Shown here in pieces: positions 33,420 to 42,648 of a stretch of DNA of 64,000 nucleotides (positions are counted from its first letter, which is position 1; each line of letters begins with the position of its first letter). The translations under genes were made by a program, and so were the position numbers. The notes under the pieces are model-generated. The model was not told the origin of the DNA and made no database searches. It was given only the letters and a program-made list of their open reading frames with translations. Origin of the DNA: Catenuloplanes atrovinosus (GTDB taxonomy: Bacteria > Actinomycetota > Actinomycetes > Mycobacteriales > Micromonosporaceae). The DNA lies in assembly GCF_031458235.1 (NCBI RefSeq), contig NZ_JAVDYB010000001.1, forward strand, positions 6,142,501 to 6,206,500. The letters are read 5' to 3'.

Positions 33420-33509
33420 GCCTCGAATCTACGAACGGATCGGGTGTGATGAATCGCCCGTGAGGCGGGCAGCGGTCTCTATCGGAGGGTAGAGAGGTAC
33501 CGTGCGGCC

Positions 33510-34058
33510 ATGGCCGGGAACGTGACAGTGATCGTCTGCGGGGCGCCGCTCGCGGTGCGTACCCCCGATCTGCTCAAGGCCCTGCTGGGCGAGGGCTGGA
33601 CGCCGATCGTGATCGGCACGCCCGCGTCCCGCGCGTGGTTGCCCGAGGCCGGGGTGCGGGACGTGCTGGGTGCGCCGCCGCAGTTCGAGTTCCGGGCGCC
33701 GGGCCAGCCGAAGCAGGGCGGCCCGCCGGACGCGGTGGTGGTCTGCCCGGCCACGTTCAACACGCTGAACAAGGCGGCGAGCGGTGCCGCGGACACGTAC
33801 GCGCTGGCCCGGCTCTGTGAGGCGCTCGGCGAGGGGGTGCCGGTCGTGGCAGTGCCGACCGTGAACGAGAAGCTGTGGGGCCACCCGGTCTGGCGGCGCA
33901 ACCTGGCGCTGCTGGAGTCGGCCGGCACGGTGCTGCTGGACGTGCACAACGGCCGGCCCGGCCCGCGCCCGGTCGCGCCGGAGCTGGGCGGCGACCCGGG
34001 CGGGATCTTCGAGCCGTCGTGGGTGACGGAGGCGCTGCGCCCGTTCAGCCGATCCTGA
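33510..34058 (+). CDS. flavoprotein (DFP/PF02441-like)
   Basis: A 182-residue Rossmann-like flavoprotein. Features are TVIVCGAPLAVRTPDLLKAL, VVVCPATFNTLNKAASGAAD with the conserved PATFNT loop, and VVAVPTVNEKLWGHPVWRRN. This is the FMN-binding fold of phosphopantothenoylcysteine decarboxylases and related proteins. The gene is single-domain and lacks the CoaB part, so it is not the housekeeping Dfp. Its substrate is unknown. It converges on the LysR gene, overlapping by 14 bases. Confidence 0.8.
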   Translation: MAGNVTVIVCGAPLAVRTPDLLKALLGEGWTPIVIGTPASRAWLPEAGVRDVLGAPPQFEFRAPGQPKQGGPPDAVVVCPATFNTLNKAASGAADTYALARLCEALGEGVPVVAVPTVNEKLWGHPVWRRNLALLESAGTVLLDVHNGRPGPRPVAPELGGDPGGIFEPSWVTEALRPFSRS

Positions 34059-34929
34059 CGTAGTCCGCGGCCAGCTCCAGGAACGTGCGCGTCGCCGCGG
34101 TCGGGCGGCGCCGGGTGGCGGTCGCGACCGACAGCGTCCACCACAGCTCCGGGCCGTCGATCGGCAGGCCCTTCAACCCGGGATGGTCGGCGGGTACGGA
34201 GAACGCCGGCATGATCGAGACGCCGAGGCCGTGCCGTACGTACTCCGGCGCCGTGCCGATCTCGACCACCTCCAGTGCGACCCGCCGCCGCAGCCCGGCC
34301 GCCGCGTAGGCGCGGTCCACCACCACCCGGTTGCCGAACCCGGCCGGCGAGTCGATGAACGGCCGCTCGGCCAGCGCCGCCAGCGTGACCGCGTCGCCGG
34401 GCCACGACGCGGGGACGATCGCGACCATCCGTACCCGGGCCAGGGTGGTGATCGACAGGCCCGCGGGCGGCCGGTCGATGTCGGACAGGAACGCCAGGTC
34501 GAACTCGCCGTCCAGCAGCGCCTGGGCCAGCCCGGCGGACCCGCTCGGCGCGGCCCGCATGCGCACGGTCACGCCCGGGTGGTCGGCCGTGAACCGCCCG
34601 AGCAGTCCGGGCAGGTCCAGGATGGTGACGGAGGTCATGGCGCCCAGGTGCACGGTGCCGCGCAGCCCGCCGCGCACCTGCGCGACCGCGTCCCGGGCGC
34701 CCTGTGCCGCGTCCAGCACCGCGCGCGCCTCCGGCAGCAGGGCCGTGCCCGCGTCGGTCAGCGCGATCCGGTGCGGCCCGCGCTCGAACAGCTCGGCGCG
34801 CAGCTGCTGCTCCAGCGCGCGGATGGTGGCGGAGACGCCGGACTGGACGACGTGCAGGCGGGCGGCGGCGCGGGTGAAGCTCAGCTCCTCCGCGACGGCC
34901 ACGAAGTACTCGAGGTGACGTAGGTCCAT
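34045..34929 (-). CDS. LysR-family transcriptional regulator
   Basis: A 294-residue regulator. The N-terminal helix-turn-helix is MDLRHLEYFVAVAEELSFTR, then AAARLHVVQSGVSATIRALE. The periplasmic-binding-like effector domain covers 90-290. The ATG at 34929 gives the canonical start. It is divergent from an MFS transporter, and a perfect dyad lies 5 bases before its start, so it probably regulates that transporter and itself. Confidence 0.93.
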   Translation of the reverse strand: MDLRHLEYFVAVAEELSFTRAAARLHVVQSGVSATIRALEQQLRAELFERGPHRIALTDAGTALLPEARAVLDAAQGARDAVAQVRGGLRGTVHLGAMTSVTILDLPGLLGRFTADHPGVTVRMRAAPSGSAGLAQALLDGEFDLAFLSDIDRPPAGLSITTLARVRMVAIVPASWPGDAVTLAALAERPFIDSPAGFGNRVVVDRAYAAAGLRRRVALEVVEIGTAPEYVRHGLGVSIMPAFSVPADHPGLKGLPIDGPELWWTLSVATATRRRPTAATRTFLELAADYVRIG

Positions 34930-34934
34930 CACGA

Positions 34935-34957
34935 TTCATGCTAGGCGCCAGCATGAA
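34935..34957. promoter_or_regulatory. LysR-regulator dyad
   Basis: TTCATGCT-N7-AGCATGAA, a perfect 8-bp inverted repeat between the divergent LysR and MFS genes. It is the likely binding site of the LysR protein. Confidence 0.65.
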
Positions 34958-35029
34958 CCATCGTTGGCGGAGATGACCGGGCCGGGGAACGCTGTGGAAC
35001 GTCACCACCTTCGTGCAGAGGAGCCCTCG

Positions 35030-36256
35030 ATGTCCGCTCAGACCCTGCCCGCGCCCGGCGCCGTGGTGCGCCGCGGTGTCGGTCACGGCACCGGATTCTG
35101 GGTCGTCGCGGCCGCGTTCGGCGTCGCCATGGCGTTCACGGTCGTACCCACCCCGCTCTGGCCCCTCTACCAGCGCGAGGCGGGCTACTCGACGCTGATG
35201 GTCACGGTCGCGTACGCCGCGTACGCGGTCGGCGTCACCGTCAGCCTGTTCCTCGCCGGCCACCTCTCCGACCGCCTCGGCCGCCGCCGCGTGCTGGTGC
35301 CCGCGCTCGGCGTCGAGATCGCCTCCGGCGTGCTGCTGCTCGCCACCACCGCGTTCCCCGCCGTGCTGGTGGGCCGCGCGCTCAGCGGCGTCGCGGTCGG
35401 CATGATCACCGCGACCGCCACCGCGCACCTGGCCGAACTGCACGCGGTCGCGCGGCCGTCGCGGGGGCGCGGCCTGGCCGAGTTGGTCGGCACCGCCGCG
35501 AACATGGGCGGCTTCGCCGTCGGCTCGCTCACCTCGGGCCTGCTGGCCGAGTGGGCCGGCGCGCCGCTGCGTACCCCCTATGCGGTGTATCTGGTGTTGC
35601 TGGCCGCGGTGGCGATCGGCCTGGCACTGGTCCCGGAGACCGTGACGCCGCCCGCGGAGCGGGTCCGCTACCGGCCGCAGCGCGTGGCCGTGCCCGCCGC
35701 CGCGCGTGGCCGCTTCGCCACGGTCGCGGCCGGCGCGTTCGCCGCGTTCGCGGTGCTGGGCCTGTTCGCCTCGGTGGCGCCCGGATTCGTCGGCGGCACC
35801 ATGGGTCACCCGTCGCGCGCGCTGGCCGGGCTGGTCGCGTTCCTGACCTTCGGCAGCGCCGTGACCGCGCAGTTGGTGTTCGCGCGGGTCGCCGCGCGGC
35901 GTCAGGTGCTCGGCGGGCTGGTCTCGCTCAGCCTCGGCCTGCTCACCGCGACCGTGGCGGTGTGGTTGCCGCACCTGCCGCTGTTCCTGCTCGGCGGCGT
36001 CGCCGCCGGCGCCGGCGCCGGCCTGCTGTTCAAGGGCTCCGTCGGTACGGTGTTCGGCCTCTCCGAGCCGGCCACCCGCGGCGAGGCGCTGGCCGGCCTG
36101 TTCCTCGCCGGCTACCTCGGCCTGTCCATCCCGATCCTCGGTTTCGGCCTCGCCACCGCCGCGGTGTCGACGGAGGTGGCGCTGGCCGGCTTCGCGGCCT
36201 CGGTGGTCGCGCTGGCCGCGGTGGTCGCGGTCCGGCTGGTGCGCGAGGCGCGGTAG
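35030..36256 (+). CDS. MFS transporter
   Basis: A 408-residue major facilitator with 12 predicted helices. Motif A is GHLSDRLGRRRVLVPALG in the helix 2-3 loop. Glycine/alanine-rich helices follow, including GGVAAGAGAGLLFKGSVGTV. The ATG at 35030 has AGAGGAG ahead. It resembles drug or sugar exporters of the single-component type. It is divergent from, and presumably controlled by, the LysR gene. Confidence 0.9.
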   Translation: MSAQTLPAPGAVVRRGVGHGTGFWVVAAAFGVAMAFTVVPTPLWPLYQREAGYSTLMVTVAYAAYAVGVTVSLFLAGHLSDRLGRRRVLVPALGVEIASGVLLLATTAFPAVLVGRALSGVAVGMITATATAHLAELHAVARPSRGRGLAELVGTAANMGGFAVGSLTSGLLAEWAGAPLRTPYAVYLVLLAAVAIGLALVPETVTPPAERVRYRPQRVAVPAAARGRFATVAAGAFAAFAVLGLFASVAPGFVGGTMGHPSRALAGLVAFLTFGSAVTAQLVFARVAARRQVLGGLVSLSLGLLTATVAVWLPHLPLFLLGGVAAGAGAGLLFKGSVGTVFGLSEPATRGEALAGLFLAGYLGLSIPILGFGLATAAVSTEVALAGFAASVVALAAVVAVRLVREAR

Positions 36257-36273
36257 CCCGCGTGGGCGCGGCC

Positions 36274-37629
36274 TCACCGGGCGTCGAGGCCGCGCCAGCC
36301 GTCCGGGTCGACGCCGCCGGGGACCGGGCCGGCCGGCGCGTAGGGCAGGCGGGTGAAGACGAACGTGCCGACGTCGAGGTGGGTGACCGCGCCGCCGGCG
36401 TCCCGCTCGACGCGCAGGCGCTCGCCCTCGAAGTAGCCGCTGATCCCGGTCCAGGCGCCGTCCGGGTCCGGGCGCAGCCGGGTGCCGCGCGAGCCGCCGC
36501 CACGCAGCGAGGACAGCTCCAGGAAGCCGTCCGCCAGCGGGCGCAGCAGGTACGGGTTCGGCCCCCAGTACCAGGGCCCGGCCAGCGCGAGCAGGTCCGG
36601 GTCGGCCGACGGCAGCGGGCGCCACGGATCCGGGATGCGCGGCTCCCGCTCGGCGACGATCCGGATCAGGTCCGCGGTGATCACGTCGACCGGCAGGCCC
36701 GCGGTGGTGTTGCCGAGCACGACCGCGCCGACCCGCTCCTCCGCGTCGACCAGGAGCGTGGACACGAACCCGGGCAGCGACCCGGTGTGCCCGGGCAGCA
36801 CCCGGCCGTCCGGCTGGCGCAGCAGTTGGGTGCCGTAGCCGTACTCCGGGGTGTGCGAGGCGCGCATCTCCTCGATCGAGTCCCGGCTCAGCACCCGGTC
36901 GTCGCCGTCGAGCAGGAACGCGCCGAGCGTCGCCAGGTCCGCGGCGGTCGACCAGAGCTGGCCGGCCGGCGCCATCCGGCCCAGATCGCGCGCCGGCTCC
37001 GGCAACAGCACGTCGGCCCAGGGGTGCACCGCCCAGCCGCTCGCGTGCGGCGCGACCGGCTGCGAGCCGGTGCGGCGCATGCCGAGCGGCTCCAGGACCT
37101 CGCGGTGCAGCACGTCGCTCCAGGAGGCGCCGCGGACCCGCTCGATCAGCGCGCCGAGCAGTGCGTACCCGGGGTTGGAGTAGTGGAAGCGCAGGCCGGG
37201 CGGGAACACGTACGGCGTGGGCGGGAGCACGTCCGCGAGCTCGGGCCGCAGCTCGCCCGGCGTCCGCTCCCACCACGGGCCGGGCGGCTCCGCGGCCAGC
37301 CCGGCGGTGTGCGCCAGCAGCGCCCCGATCGTGGCCCCGCCCGCGGCGGTGCCCGGCAGGTGCGCGTCGAGCGCGTCGTCGAGGCGCAGCCGTCCCTCGT
37401 CCCGCAGCCGCAGCACCAGGATCGCGGTCAGCGTCTTGGTGATCGACCCGATCCGGTACTGCGTGTCGCCGTCCGGGGTCCGGCCGTCGACCGTGCCCCA
37501 GCCCTCGGCCCACACCGTGCGGCCGTCCCGCATCACGGCCGCGACCACCGAGGGGGTGCGCCCCTGGGTCTGGCCGACGGCGAGCCGGTGACGGAGGGCG
37601 CGGCGGGTTTCCGGCAGCAGATCCGACAT
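36274..37629 (-). CDS. serine beta-lactamase-fold hydrolase (class C-like esterase/peptidase)
   Basis: A 451-residue cytoplasmic serine hydrolase of the beta-lactamase (PF00144) family. The catalytic motifs are Ser62-Ile-Thr-Lys65 (RIGSITKTLTA), Tyr150-Ser-Asn152 (FHYSNPGYALLG) and His281-Thr-Gly (LPGHTGSLPG). A C-terminal beta-rich domain (about 330-450) follows. There is no signal peptide, so it is more likely an esterase or D-amino-acid peptidase than a secreted antibiotic hydrolase. The ATG at 37629 was chosen by family start. It is divergent from the PLP enzyme gene. Confidence 0.88.
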   Translation of the reverse strand: MSDLLPETRRALRHRLAVGQTQGRTPSVVAAVMRDGRTVWAEGWGTVDGRTPDGDTQYRIGSITKTLTAILVLRLRDEGRLRLDDALDAHLPGTAAGGATIGALLAHTAGLAAEPPGPWWERTPGELRPELADVLPPTPYVFPPGLRFHYSNPGYALLGALIERVRGASWSDVLHREVLEPLGMRRTGSQPVAPHASGWAVHPWADVLLPEPARDLGRMAPAGQLWSTAADLATLGAFLLDGDDRVLSRDSIEEMRASHTPEYGYGTQLLRQPDGRVLPGHTGSLPGFVSTLLVDAEERVGAVVLGNTTAGLPVDVITADLIRIVAEREPRIPDPWRPLPSADPDLLALAGPWYWGPNPYLLRPLADGFLELSSLRGGGSRGTRLRPDPDGAWTGISGYFEGERLRVERDAGGAVTHLDVGTFVFTRLPYAPAGPVPGGVDPDGWRGLDAR

Positions 37630-37702
37630 GCCCCCCAAACTACGGCCACCGGCTCGGAATTGGCTCTCTGAGCGGATGCGGCGGCCACCGGATGATCGAT
37701 GG

Positions 37703-38872
37703 ATGCGACCTGAGACCCGTGCGGTGCATCCCCGTCGTCCGGAGCCGACCGGCAGCACCCCGATCACGACGCCGCTCTACCAGACCTCGACCTGGATCTT
37801 CGACGATCCGGACGTGCTCGCGGACGCGTTCCACACGCCGACCGGGCCGTTCCTCTACTCGCGGATGACGAACCCGACCGTGCGCGTGCTGGAGACCGCG
37901 GTGGCCGACCTGGAGGGCGGCGCGGCGGGCCTGGCCACGTCGTCGGGGATGGGGGCGATCAACCTCGTGCTCCAGGCGTCGCTGCGCGGCGGCGACCACG
38001 TGGTGGCGCAGCGGCGGCTGTACGGCGGCGCCGCGGCCACGTTGCGCGACCTGGGCGAGCGGTTCGGCGTCGAGGTCGACTACCTGGACCAGGCGACGCC
38101 GGAGGCGCTCCGCGACGCGCTGCGGCCCGGCCGGACCAAGGTCGTCTACCTGGAGACGATCTCCAACCCGACCGGGTACGTGGCGGATCTCCCGGCGCTG
38201 ACCGCGGCGGCACGGGCGGCGGGCGCGGTGACGGTGGTGGACAACACGTTCGCCACGCCGCTGCTGTGCCGGCCGATCGCGCACGGCGCCGACATCGTGG
38301 TGCACTCGCTGACCAAGTACCTGGCCGGGCACCACGACGTGGTCGGCGGCATCGCGGTGTTCGCCGAGACCGCGCGCTACGAGTCGGTCTGGCACCACGG
38401 CGTGGAGTTCGGCGTGGCGGCGGACCCGTTCTCGGCGTGGCTGACCGTGCGCTCGCTGCAGACGCTGGCGCTGCGCATGGAGCGGCACTGCGCGAACGCG
38501 GCCGTGGTCGCCGCGCGGCTGGCGGCGCACCCGGCGGTCGAGCGGGTGCACTATCCGGGGCTGGCCGCGCACCCGACGCACGAGATCGCGCGGCGCCTGC
38601 TCACCGGCGGGTACGGCGGCACGTTCGCGTTCGACCTGGCCGGCGGGCGGAGTGCCGGGACCGCGGTCAGCAAGCGGCTGCGGCTGGTGGAGCTGGCGCC
38701 GTCGCTCGGCGGCACCGGCACCACGCTGATGCACCCGGCCAGCACGTCGCACCGCCAGCTCGACGAGGCGCAGCTCGCCGCGGTCGGCATCGGCGAGGGG
38801 ACGATCCGGATCTCGGTCGGCATCGAGCACGTCGAGGACGTCTGGAGCGACCTGGAGCAGGCGCTGGCCTAG
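37703..38872 (+). CDS. PLP-dependent trans-sulfuration enzyme (cystathionine gamma-synthase/lyase family)
   Basis: A 389-residue enzyme of the Cys/Met metabolism PLP family. The cofactor lysine is Lys205 in IVVHSLTKYLAGHHDVVGG. PLP-phosphate-contacting elements are YSRMTNPT (52-59) and SSGMGAI. VVDNTFATP and ETISNPTG are family motifs, and GGTGTTLMHPASTSH near the C-terminus is typical. Candidates are methionine gamma-lyase, cystathionine gamma-lyase or gamma-synthase; the sequence does not decide. The ATG at 37703 matches family length. Confidence 0.9.
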   Translation: MRPETRAVHPRRPEPTGSTPITTPLYQTSTWIFDDPDVLADAFHTPTGPFLYSRMTNPTVRVLETAVADLEGGAAGLATSSGMGAINLVLQASLRGGDHVVAQRRLYGGAAATLRDLGERFGVEVDYLDQATPEALRDALRPGRTKVVYLETISNPTGYVADLPALTAAARAAGAVTVVDNTFATPLLCRPIAHGADIVVHSLTKYLAGHHDVVGGIAVFAETARYESVWHHGVEFGVAADPFSAWLTVRSLQTLALRMERHCANAAVVAARLAAHPAVERVHYPGLAAHPTHEIARRLLTGGYGGTFAFDLAGGRSAGTAVSKRLRLVELAPSLGGTGTTLMHPASTSHRQLDEAQLAAVGIGEGTIRISVGIEHVEDVWSDLEQALA

Positions 38873-38891
38873 GTGTGCTGGCCGGGAGGAG

Positions 38892-38919
38892 TCCAGGCGT
38901 CCCGTGCGGGACGCCTGGA
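38892..38919. terminator. bidirectional terminator
   Basis: A 12-bp perfect stem TCCAGGCGTCCC / GGGACGCCTGGA with a GTGC loop, between the convergent PLP-enzyme and chitinase genes. Confidence 0.8.
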
Positions 38920-38930
38920 TCACCCGGCGG

Positions 38931-40463
38931 TCAGGGCAGCGCACGGAGGAACGGCGCGTGCGAGTTCCGGAACTCCCATCCGTAGTAGCGGTCCCAGTTG
39001 ATGGACCAGGTCATCAGGCCGCGGAAGTTCGGGTTGGTGCCGCTGCGTGGCGTGTACGACCCGCAGGAGACGCCCTTGACCAGGCAGTTCACCGCCTCCT
39101 GGATGGCCGCGGGGCCGACGTATCCGTTGCCGGCGCTGACCGAGGACGGCGCGCCGAACGCGACCTGGTCCTCGCGCAGCGCCGGGAACACGTTCGCCGC
39201 GTTGCCCGCGACCGGGAAGCCGGCCAGCAGCATGTCGGTCATCGCGATGTGGAAGTCCGCGCCGCCCATGGTGTGGTAGGCGCCGTCGAGGCCCACGATC
39301 GGCCCGGAGTTGTAGTCCTGCACGTGCAGCACCGTGAGGTGGTCGCGAAGGGCGTGGATCACCGGGAGGTACGCACCGGAGCGCGGATCCTGGCCGCCCC
39401 ACGGCCCGGAGCCGTAGTACTGGTGGCCGAGCTGGACGAAGAACGTCTCCGGCGCCATGGTGAGCACGAAGTTCGCGCCGTACCGGGCCTTCAGCGTCCG
39501 TACCGCGGAGATCAGGTTGACGATCGCGGGCGTGGTCGGGTTCCGGAAGTCGGTGTCGCCGGTGTTCAGCGACAGCGAGTGGCCCTCGAAGTCGATGTCC
39601 AGGCCGTCCAGTCCGTACCGGTCGATGATCGCGGCGACCGAGGTGACGAACGCGTCGCGGGCCGCGGTGGTGGTCAACTGCACCTGGCCGTTCTGGCCGC
39701 CGATCGAGATCAGCACCTTCTTGCCCTGCGCGCGCTTGGCCTGGATCGCGGCCTTGAACTCGGCCTCGGTCTCGACGTTCGGGCACTCCGCGACCGGGCA
39801 CAGGCTGAACCGGATGTCGCCGGAGGTGGCGGTGGTCGGCTCACCGAACGCAAGGTTGATGATGTCCCACTCGGCCGGCACGTCCGCCATCCGCAGGTAG
39901 CCCGAGCCGTTGGCGAAGCTGGCGTGCAGGTATCCGATCAGCGCGTGCTTCGGCAGCATGCCCGGGTTCGGCGTGCCGGGCGGCGTGGTCGGCGGCACGC
40001 TGGGGGTCGGGCTCGGCGAGGGCGACCCGGTGGGCGATCCGGTGGGCGAGAGCGTGGGTGTGCCCCCGCCGCCGCAGGAGGCGCCGTTCAGCGTGCAGTT
40101 CACCGGCGTGCCGGCGCCGTTGGCCAGGAACCCGAAGGACACCGACGCGCCCGGCGCCACCGTCCCGTTCCAGGACCGGTTGGTGAACGTGTGGCGCTGC
40201 CCGGACGAGGTCATCAGGGCGTCCCAGTAGCTGCCCATCGTGGTGCCGGCCGGCAGGTCGAACGCGACGGTCCAGGACGTGAGCGCCGCACCGGTGCCGT
40301 TGGTGATCGTGTACTTGCCCTCCCACCCGGAACCCCAGTCCGAGGTCTTGGCGAACGTGGCGGTGACCGCCGCGGCCGAGGCGGGGAGCGCGAAGAGGAC
40401 CGCGGAGGCGACCGCGGCGAGCAGGGGGATCAGGGTCAGAGCGATAGATCGAGACCGTTTCAC
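38931..40463 (-). CDS. secreted chitinase: CBM2 - linker - GH18
   Basis: A 510-residue extracellular chitinase. The signal peptide (VKRSRSIALTLIPLLAAVAS to ALPASA) ends near residue 30. A CBM2 polysaccharide-binding domain spans about 32-130 (TSDWGSGWEGKYTITNGTGA, NRSWNGTVAPGASVSFGFLA). A Pro/Ser/Thr linker and a GH18 barrel follow. The catalytic motif DGLDIDFEGH (DxxDxDxE) lies near 285-294, with SIGGQNG before it. I chose the GTG at 40463 because a strong GGAGGAGG lies 7 bases ahead; an ATG five codons upstream overlaps that site. A 13-bp palindrome in the promoter region suggests sugar-responsive repression. Confidence 0.95.
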   Translation of the reverse strand: MKRSRSIALTLIPLLAAVASAVLFALPASAAAVTATFAKTSDWGSGWEGKYTITNGTGAALTSWTVAFDLPAGTTMGSYWDALMTSSGQRHTFTNRSWNGTVAPGASVSFGFLANGAGTPVNCTLNGASCGGGGTPTLSPTGSPTGSPSPSPTPSVPPTTPPGTPNPGMLPKHALIGYLHASFANGSGYLRMADVPAEWDIINLAFGEPTTATSGDIRFSLCPVAECPNVETEAEFKAAIQAKRAQGKKVLISIGGQNGQVQLTTTAARDAFVTSVAAIIDRYGLDGLDIDFEGHSLSLNTGDTDFRNPTTPAIVNLISAVRTLKARYGANFVLTMAPETFFVQLGHQYYGSGPWGGQDPRSGAYLPVIHALRDHLTVLHVQDYNSGPIVGLDGAYHTMGGADFHIAMTDMLLAGFPVAGNAANVFPALREDQVAFGAPSSVSAGNGYVGPAAIQEAVNCLVKGVSCGSYTPRSGTNPNFRGLMTWSINWDRYYGWEFRNSHAPFLRALP

Positions 40464-40516
40464 GGCAGCCTCCTCCATCGGCGGCGGTGCACGTCACCGC
40501 GGCCGTTGGAGAATTA

Positions 40517-40529
40517 TTAAGACTCTTAA
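40517..40529. promoter_or_regulatory. palindromic operator upstream of the chitinase
   Basis: TTAAGA-C-TCTTAA, 54 bases ahead of the chitinase start, in a locally AT-rich stretch. It is unlike the DasR site (TGGTCTAGACCA), so a different regulator is expected. Confidence 0.55.
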
Positions 40530-40623
40530 CTGATGATGTCCATGGTGCGGTCCCACATTTAGGACAGCGATAACGTTTCGGAACGCCGAGACCCGTACCC
40601 TCCGGTTCTGAGACCCTGATCTT

Positions 40624-42648
40624 GTGGAAGGGCTGACGGTCGGGGTGCTGGCGCCGTTCGTCGGCGGCGACTACTACGGCGGCCTGATCGCGGGCGTGAC
40701 CGGGGCCGCCGCCGCGCGCGGCGGACGCGTGCTGGCCGTCCAGACCCTCGCACCCGGCGCCCGGCGCGCCGACTCCGAGGGCATCCCGGACTGGGACGCG
40801 CCCGTCGGCTGGGCGCACGCGGACGCGTTCGTCGTGGTGATCGGCGCGGTCGACGAGCAGCACCTGGCCCGGCTGCACGCCACCGGCAAGCCGGTCGTGC
40901 TGATCAGCCACCGGTCGGCGACGCTGCCGCTGCACGCGGTCCTGCCGGACAACCGAGCGGGGGTACGGGACGCGGTCACGCACCTGATCGGGCACGGGCA
41001 CACCCGGATCGCGTTCGCCGGCGCGCTGAACGTGCCGGACATCCGCGAGCGGCTGGCCGGCTACCGGGCCGCGCTCGCCGCACACGGCCTGCCCGAACTG
41101 GTGATCGCCGCGGCGGACAACCACGAGCGCGGCGGGCGGCTCGCCGCGGAAACGATGCTGGCGGACGGGCTGCCGTCCACGGCCGTGGTCTGCGGCACCG
41201 ACCGCAACGCGCTGGGCCTGGCCGAGGCGCTGACCGCGGCCGGGCACCGGCTGCCGGACGCGCAGGCGGTGGTCGGCTTCGACGACATCCCGGCCGCGCT
41301 GCACGCCGAACCCGCGCTGGCCAGCGTGGCACAGCCGCTGAACCGGATCGGCGCGGCCGCGGTCGCGGCGCTGTCCGACGGCGCCGGCGTCACGTACGTA
41401 CCGACCGTCTTCGTGCCGCGCGAGAGCTGCGGCTGCGACCGGCCCGCGCCGCTGCCGCTGGACCCCGCGCTGGCCGCGCGGCTGGCCGACCCGGCGGTCG
41501 GAGTCGCGGAGGTCGCGGACGCGCTGCGCGGCCACCTGCTCGCGGAGCTGGACCAGGCGCTGTACGGCCTCGTCCCGGACCGCCGCGCCCGCGCGATCCT
41601 GCTGCGGGTGGCGCAGGCCCAGGCGCGGGCGAACTTCGGCGACATCCGCTACCTCCAGGACACGCTCAACGCGCAGTACCAGCTCGGCACGGAGCTGCTG
41701 CGCACGGACGAGCAGGACCCGCGCGCGCTCGGCTGGCTGCGCCGGCTGCCGGTCCGGGCCGGCTGCCTCGGCCTCTGGAGCCGGGACGGGCACCGCGCAC
41801 TGGAGATCTCCGGGGCGTTCCACTGCGAGACCGGGCCGAGCCCGGCCCCGGTCGAGGACTTCCCGCCGGCCGGGCTGTTCGCGGCCGCCCGCCCGGAGGC
41901 CGGCGAGATCGTCTTCGTGATCTCGGTGCGCAGCGTGGCACAGGACTGGGGGCTGCTGGCCACGGTCGCGCGCATCCAGGACAAGACGCCGCCCGGCCGC
42001 GAGCCGATGAACCAGTCCGGCGCGCTGCTCGCCGTCGCGCTCGATCAGGAGTTCATGCTCCGCTCCCTGCGCGACCAGGAGGAGCGACTGCGGCGGACCG
42101 CGCTCTACGACCAGCTGACCGGGCTGCCCAACCGCGGGCTGTTCCTGGACCGGCTGCGCCGCGCGGTGGACCGGGCCCAGCGCGACCCGGCGTACACGTT
42201 CGCGGTGCTCTTCCTGGACCTGGACGGCTTCAAGTCGGTCAACGACACGCTCGGCCACGCGGCCGGCGACCAGCTGCTGGTGCAGACGGCCGCGCGCATC
42301 TCCGCGCTGCTGCGCGACACGGACACGGCCGCGCGGTTCGGCGGCGACGAGTTCCTGGTGCTGCTCGACGACATCGACGGCCCGCAGGGCGCCGCCGCGG
42401 TCGCGGAACGCGCGCACCTGGCGCTGGCCGAACCCTTCGAGCTGCACGAGGGTACGGCCCGGGTGTCGGCCAGCATCGGCAGCGCGCTCTCCACCGACGG
42501 CCATCCGAACGCGGAGGCGCTGCTCCGGGTCGCCGACTCCACCATGTACGAGGCGAAGTCCGCCCACCGGGCGTCGGCGCCCCCGGGTGCGACTCGGTTG
42601 CCGATTGGTCTCAGCCCGGTGGACGAACGGCCGACGAGGGAGGCATGA
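40624..42648 (+). CDS. LacI-type sensor fused to a GGDEF diguanylate cyclase
   Basis: A 674-residue protein. Residues 1-290 form a LacI/periplasmic-binding-type ligand domain without its helix-turn-helix: VGVLAPFVGGDYYGGLIAGV, HAVLPDNRAGVRDAVTHLIG, TAVVCGTDRNALGLAEAL. A linker domain (about 300-480) follows, then GGDEF. The active motif is GGDEF (573-577), preceded by the inhibitory I-site RDTD (564-567) and LTGLPNRGLFLDRLRR. It lacks a membrane segment, so it would make c-di-GMP in the cytoplasm in response to a small ligand, perhaps a sugar. It is divergent from the chitinase gene. GTG start at 40624. Confidence 0.9.
   Translation: MEGLTVGVLAPFVGGDYYGGLIAGVTGAAAARGGRVLAVQTLAPGARRADSEGIPDWDAPVGWAHADAFVVVIGAVDEQHLARLHATGKPVVLISHRSATLPLHAVLPDNRAGVRDAVTHLIGHGHTRIAFAGALNVPDIRERLAGYRAALAAHGLPELVIAAADNHERGGRLAAETMLADGLPSTAVVCGTDRNALGLAEALTAAGHRLPDAQAVVGFDDIPAALHAEPALASVAQPLNRIGAAAVAALSDGAGVTYVPTVFVPRESCGCDRPAPLPLDPALAARLADPAVGVAEVADALRGHLLAELDQALYGLVPDRRARAILLRVAQAQARANFGDIRYLQDTLNAQYQLGTELLRTDEQDPRALGWLRRLPVRAGCLGLWSRDGHRALEISGAFHCETGPSPAPVEDFPPAGLFAAARPEAGEIVFVISVRSVAQDWGLLATVARIQDKTPPGREPMNQSGALLAVALDQEFMLRSLRDQEERLRRTALYDQLTGLPNRGLFLDRLRRAVDRAQRDPAYTFAVLFLDLDGFKSVNDTLGHAAGDQLLVQTAARISALLRDTDTAARFGGDEFLVLLDDIDGPQGAAAVAERAHLALAEPFELHEGTARVSASIGSALSTDGHPNAEALLRVADSTMYEAKSAHRASAPPGATRLPIGLSPVDERPTREA

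Noticed and set aside
33479-37513. Open frame of more than 1300 codons on the minus strand
   Set aside because: It runs antisense or out of phase through the flavoprotein, LysR, MFS and hydrolase genes, each of which has clear family motifs. It is Arg/Ala/Gly-rich low-complexity sequence, as expected for a shadow frame at this GC content.
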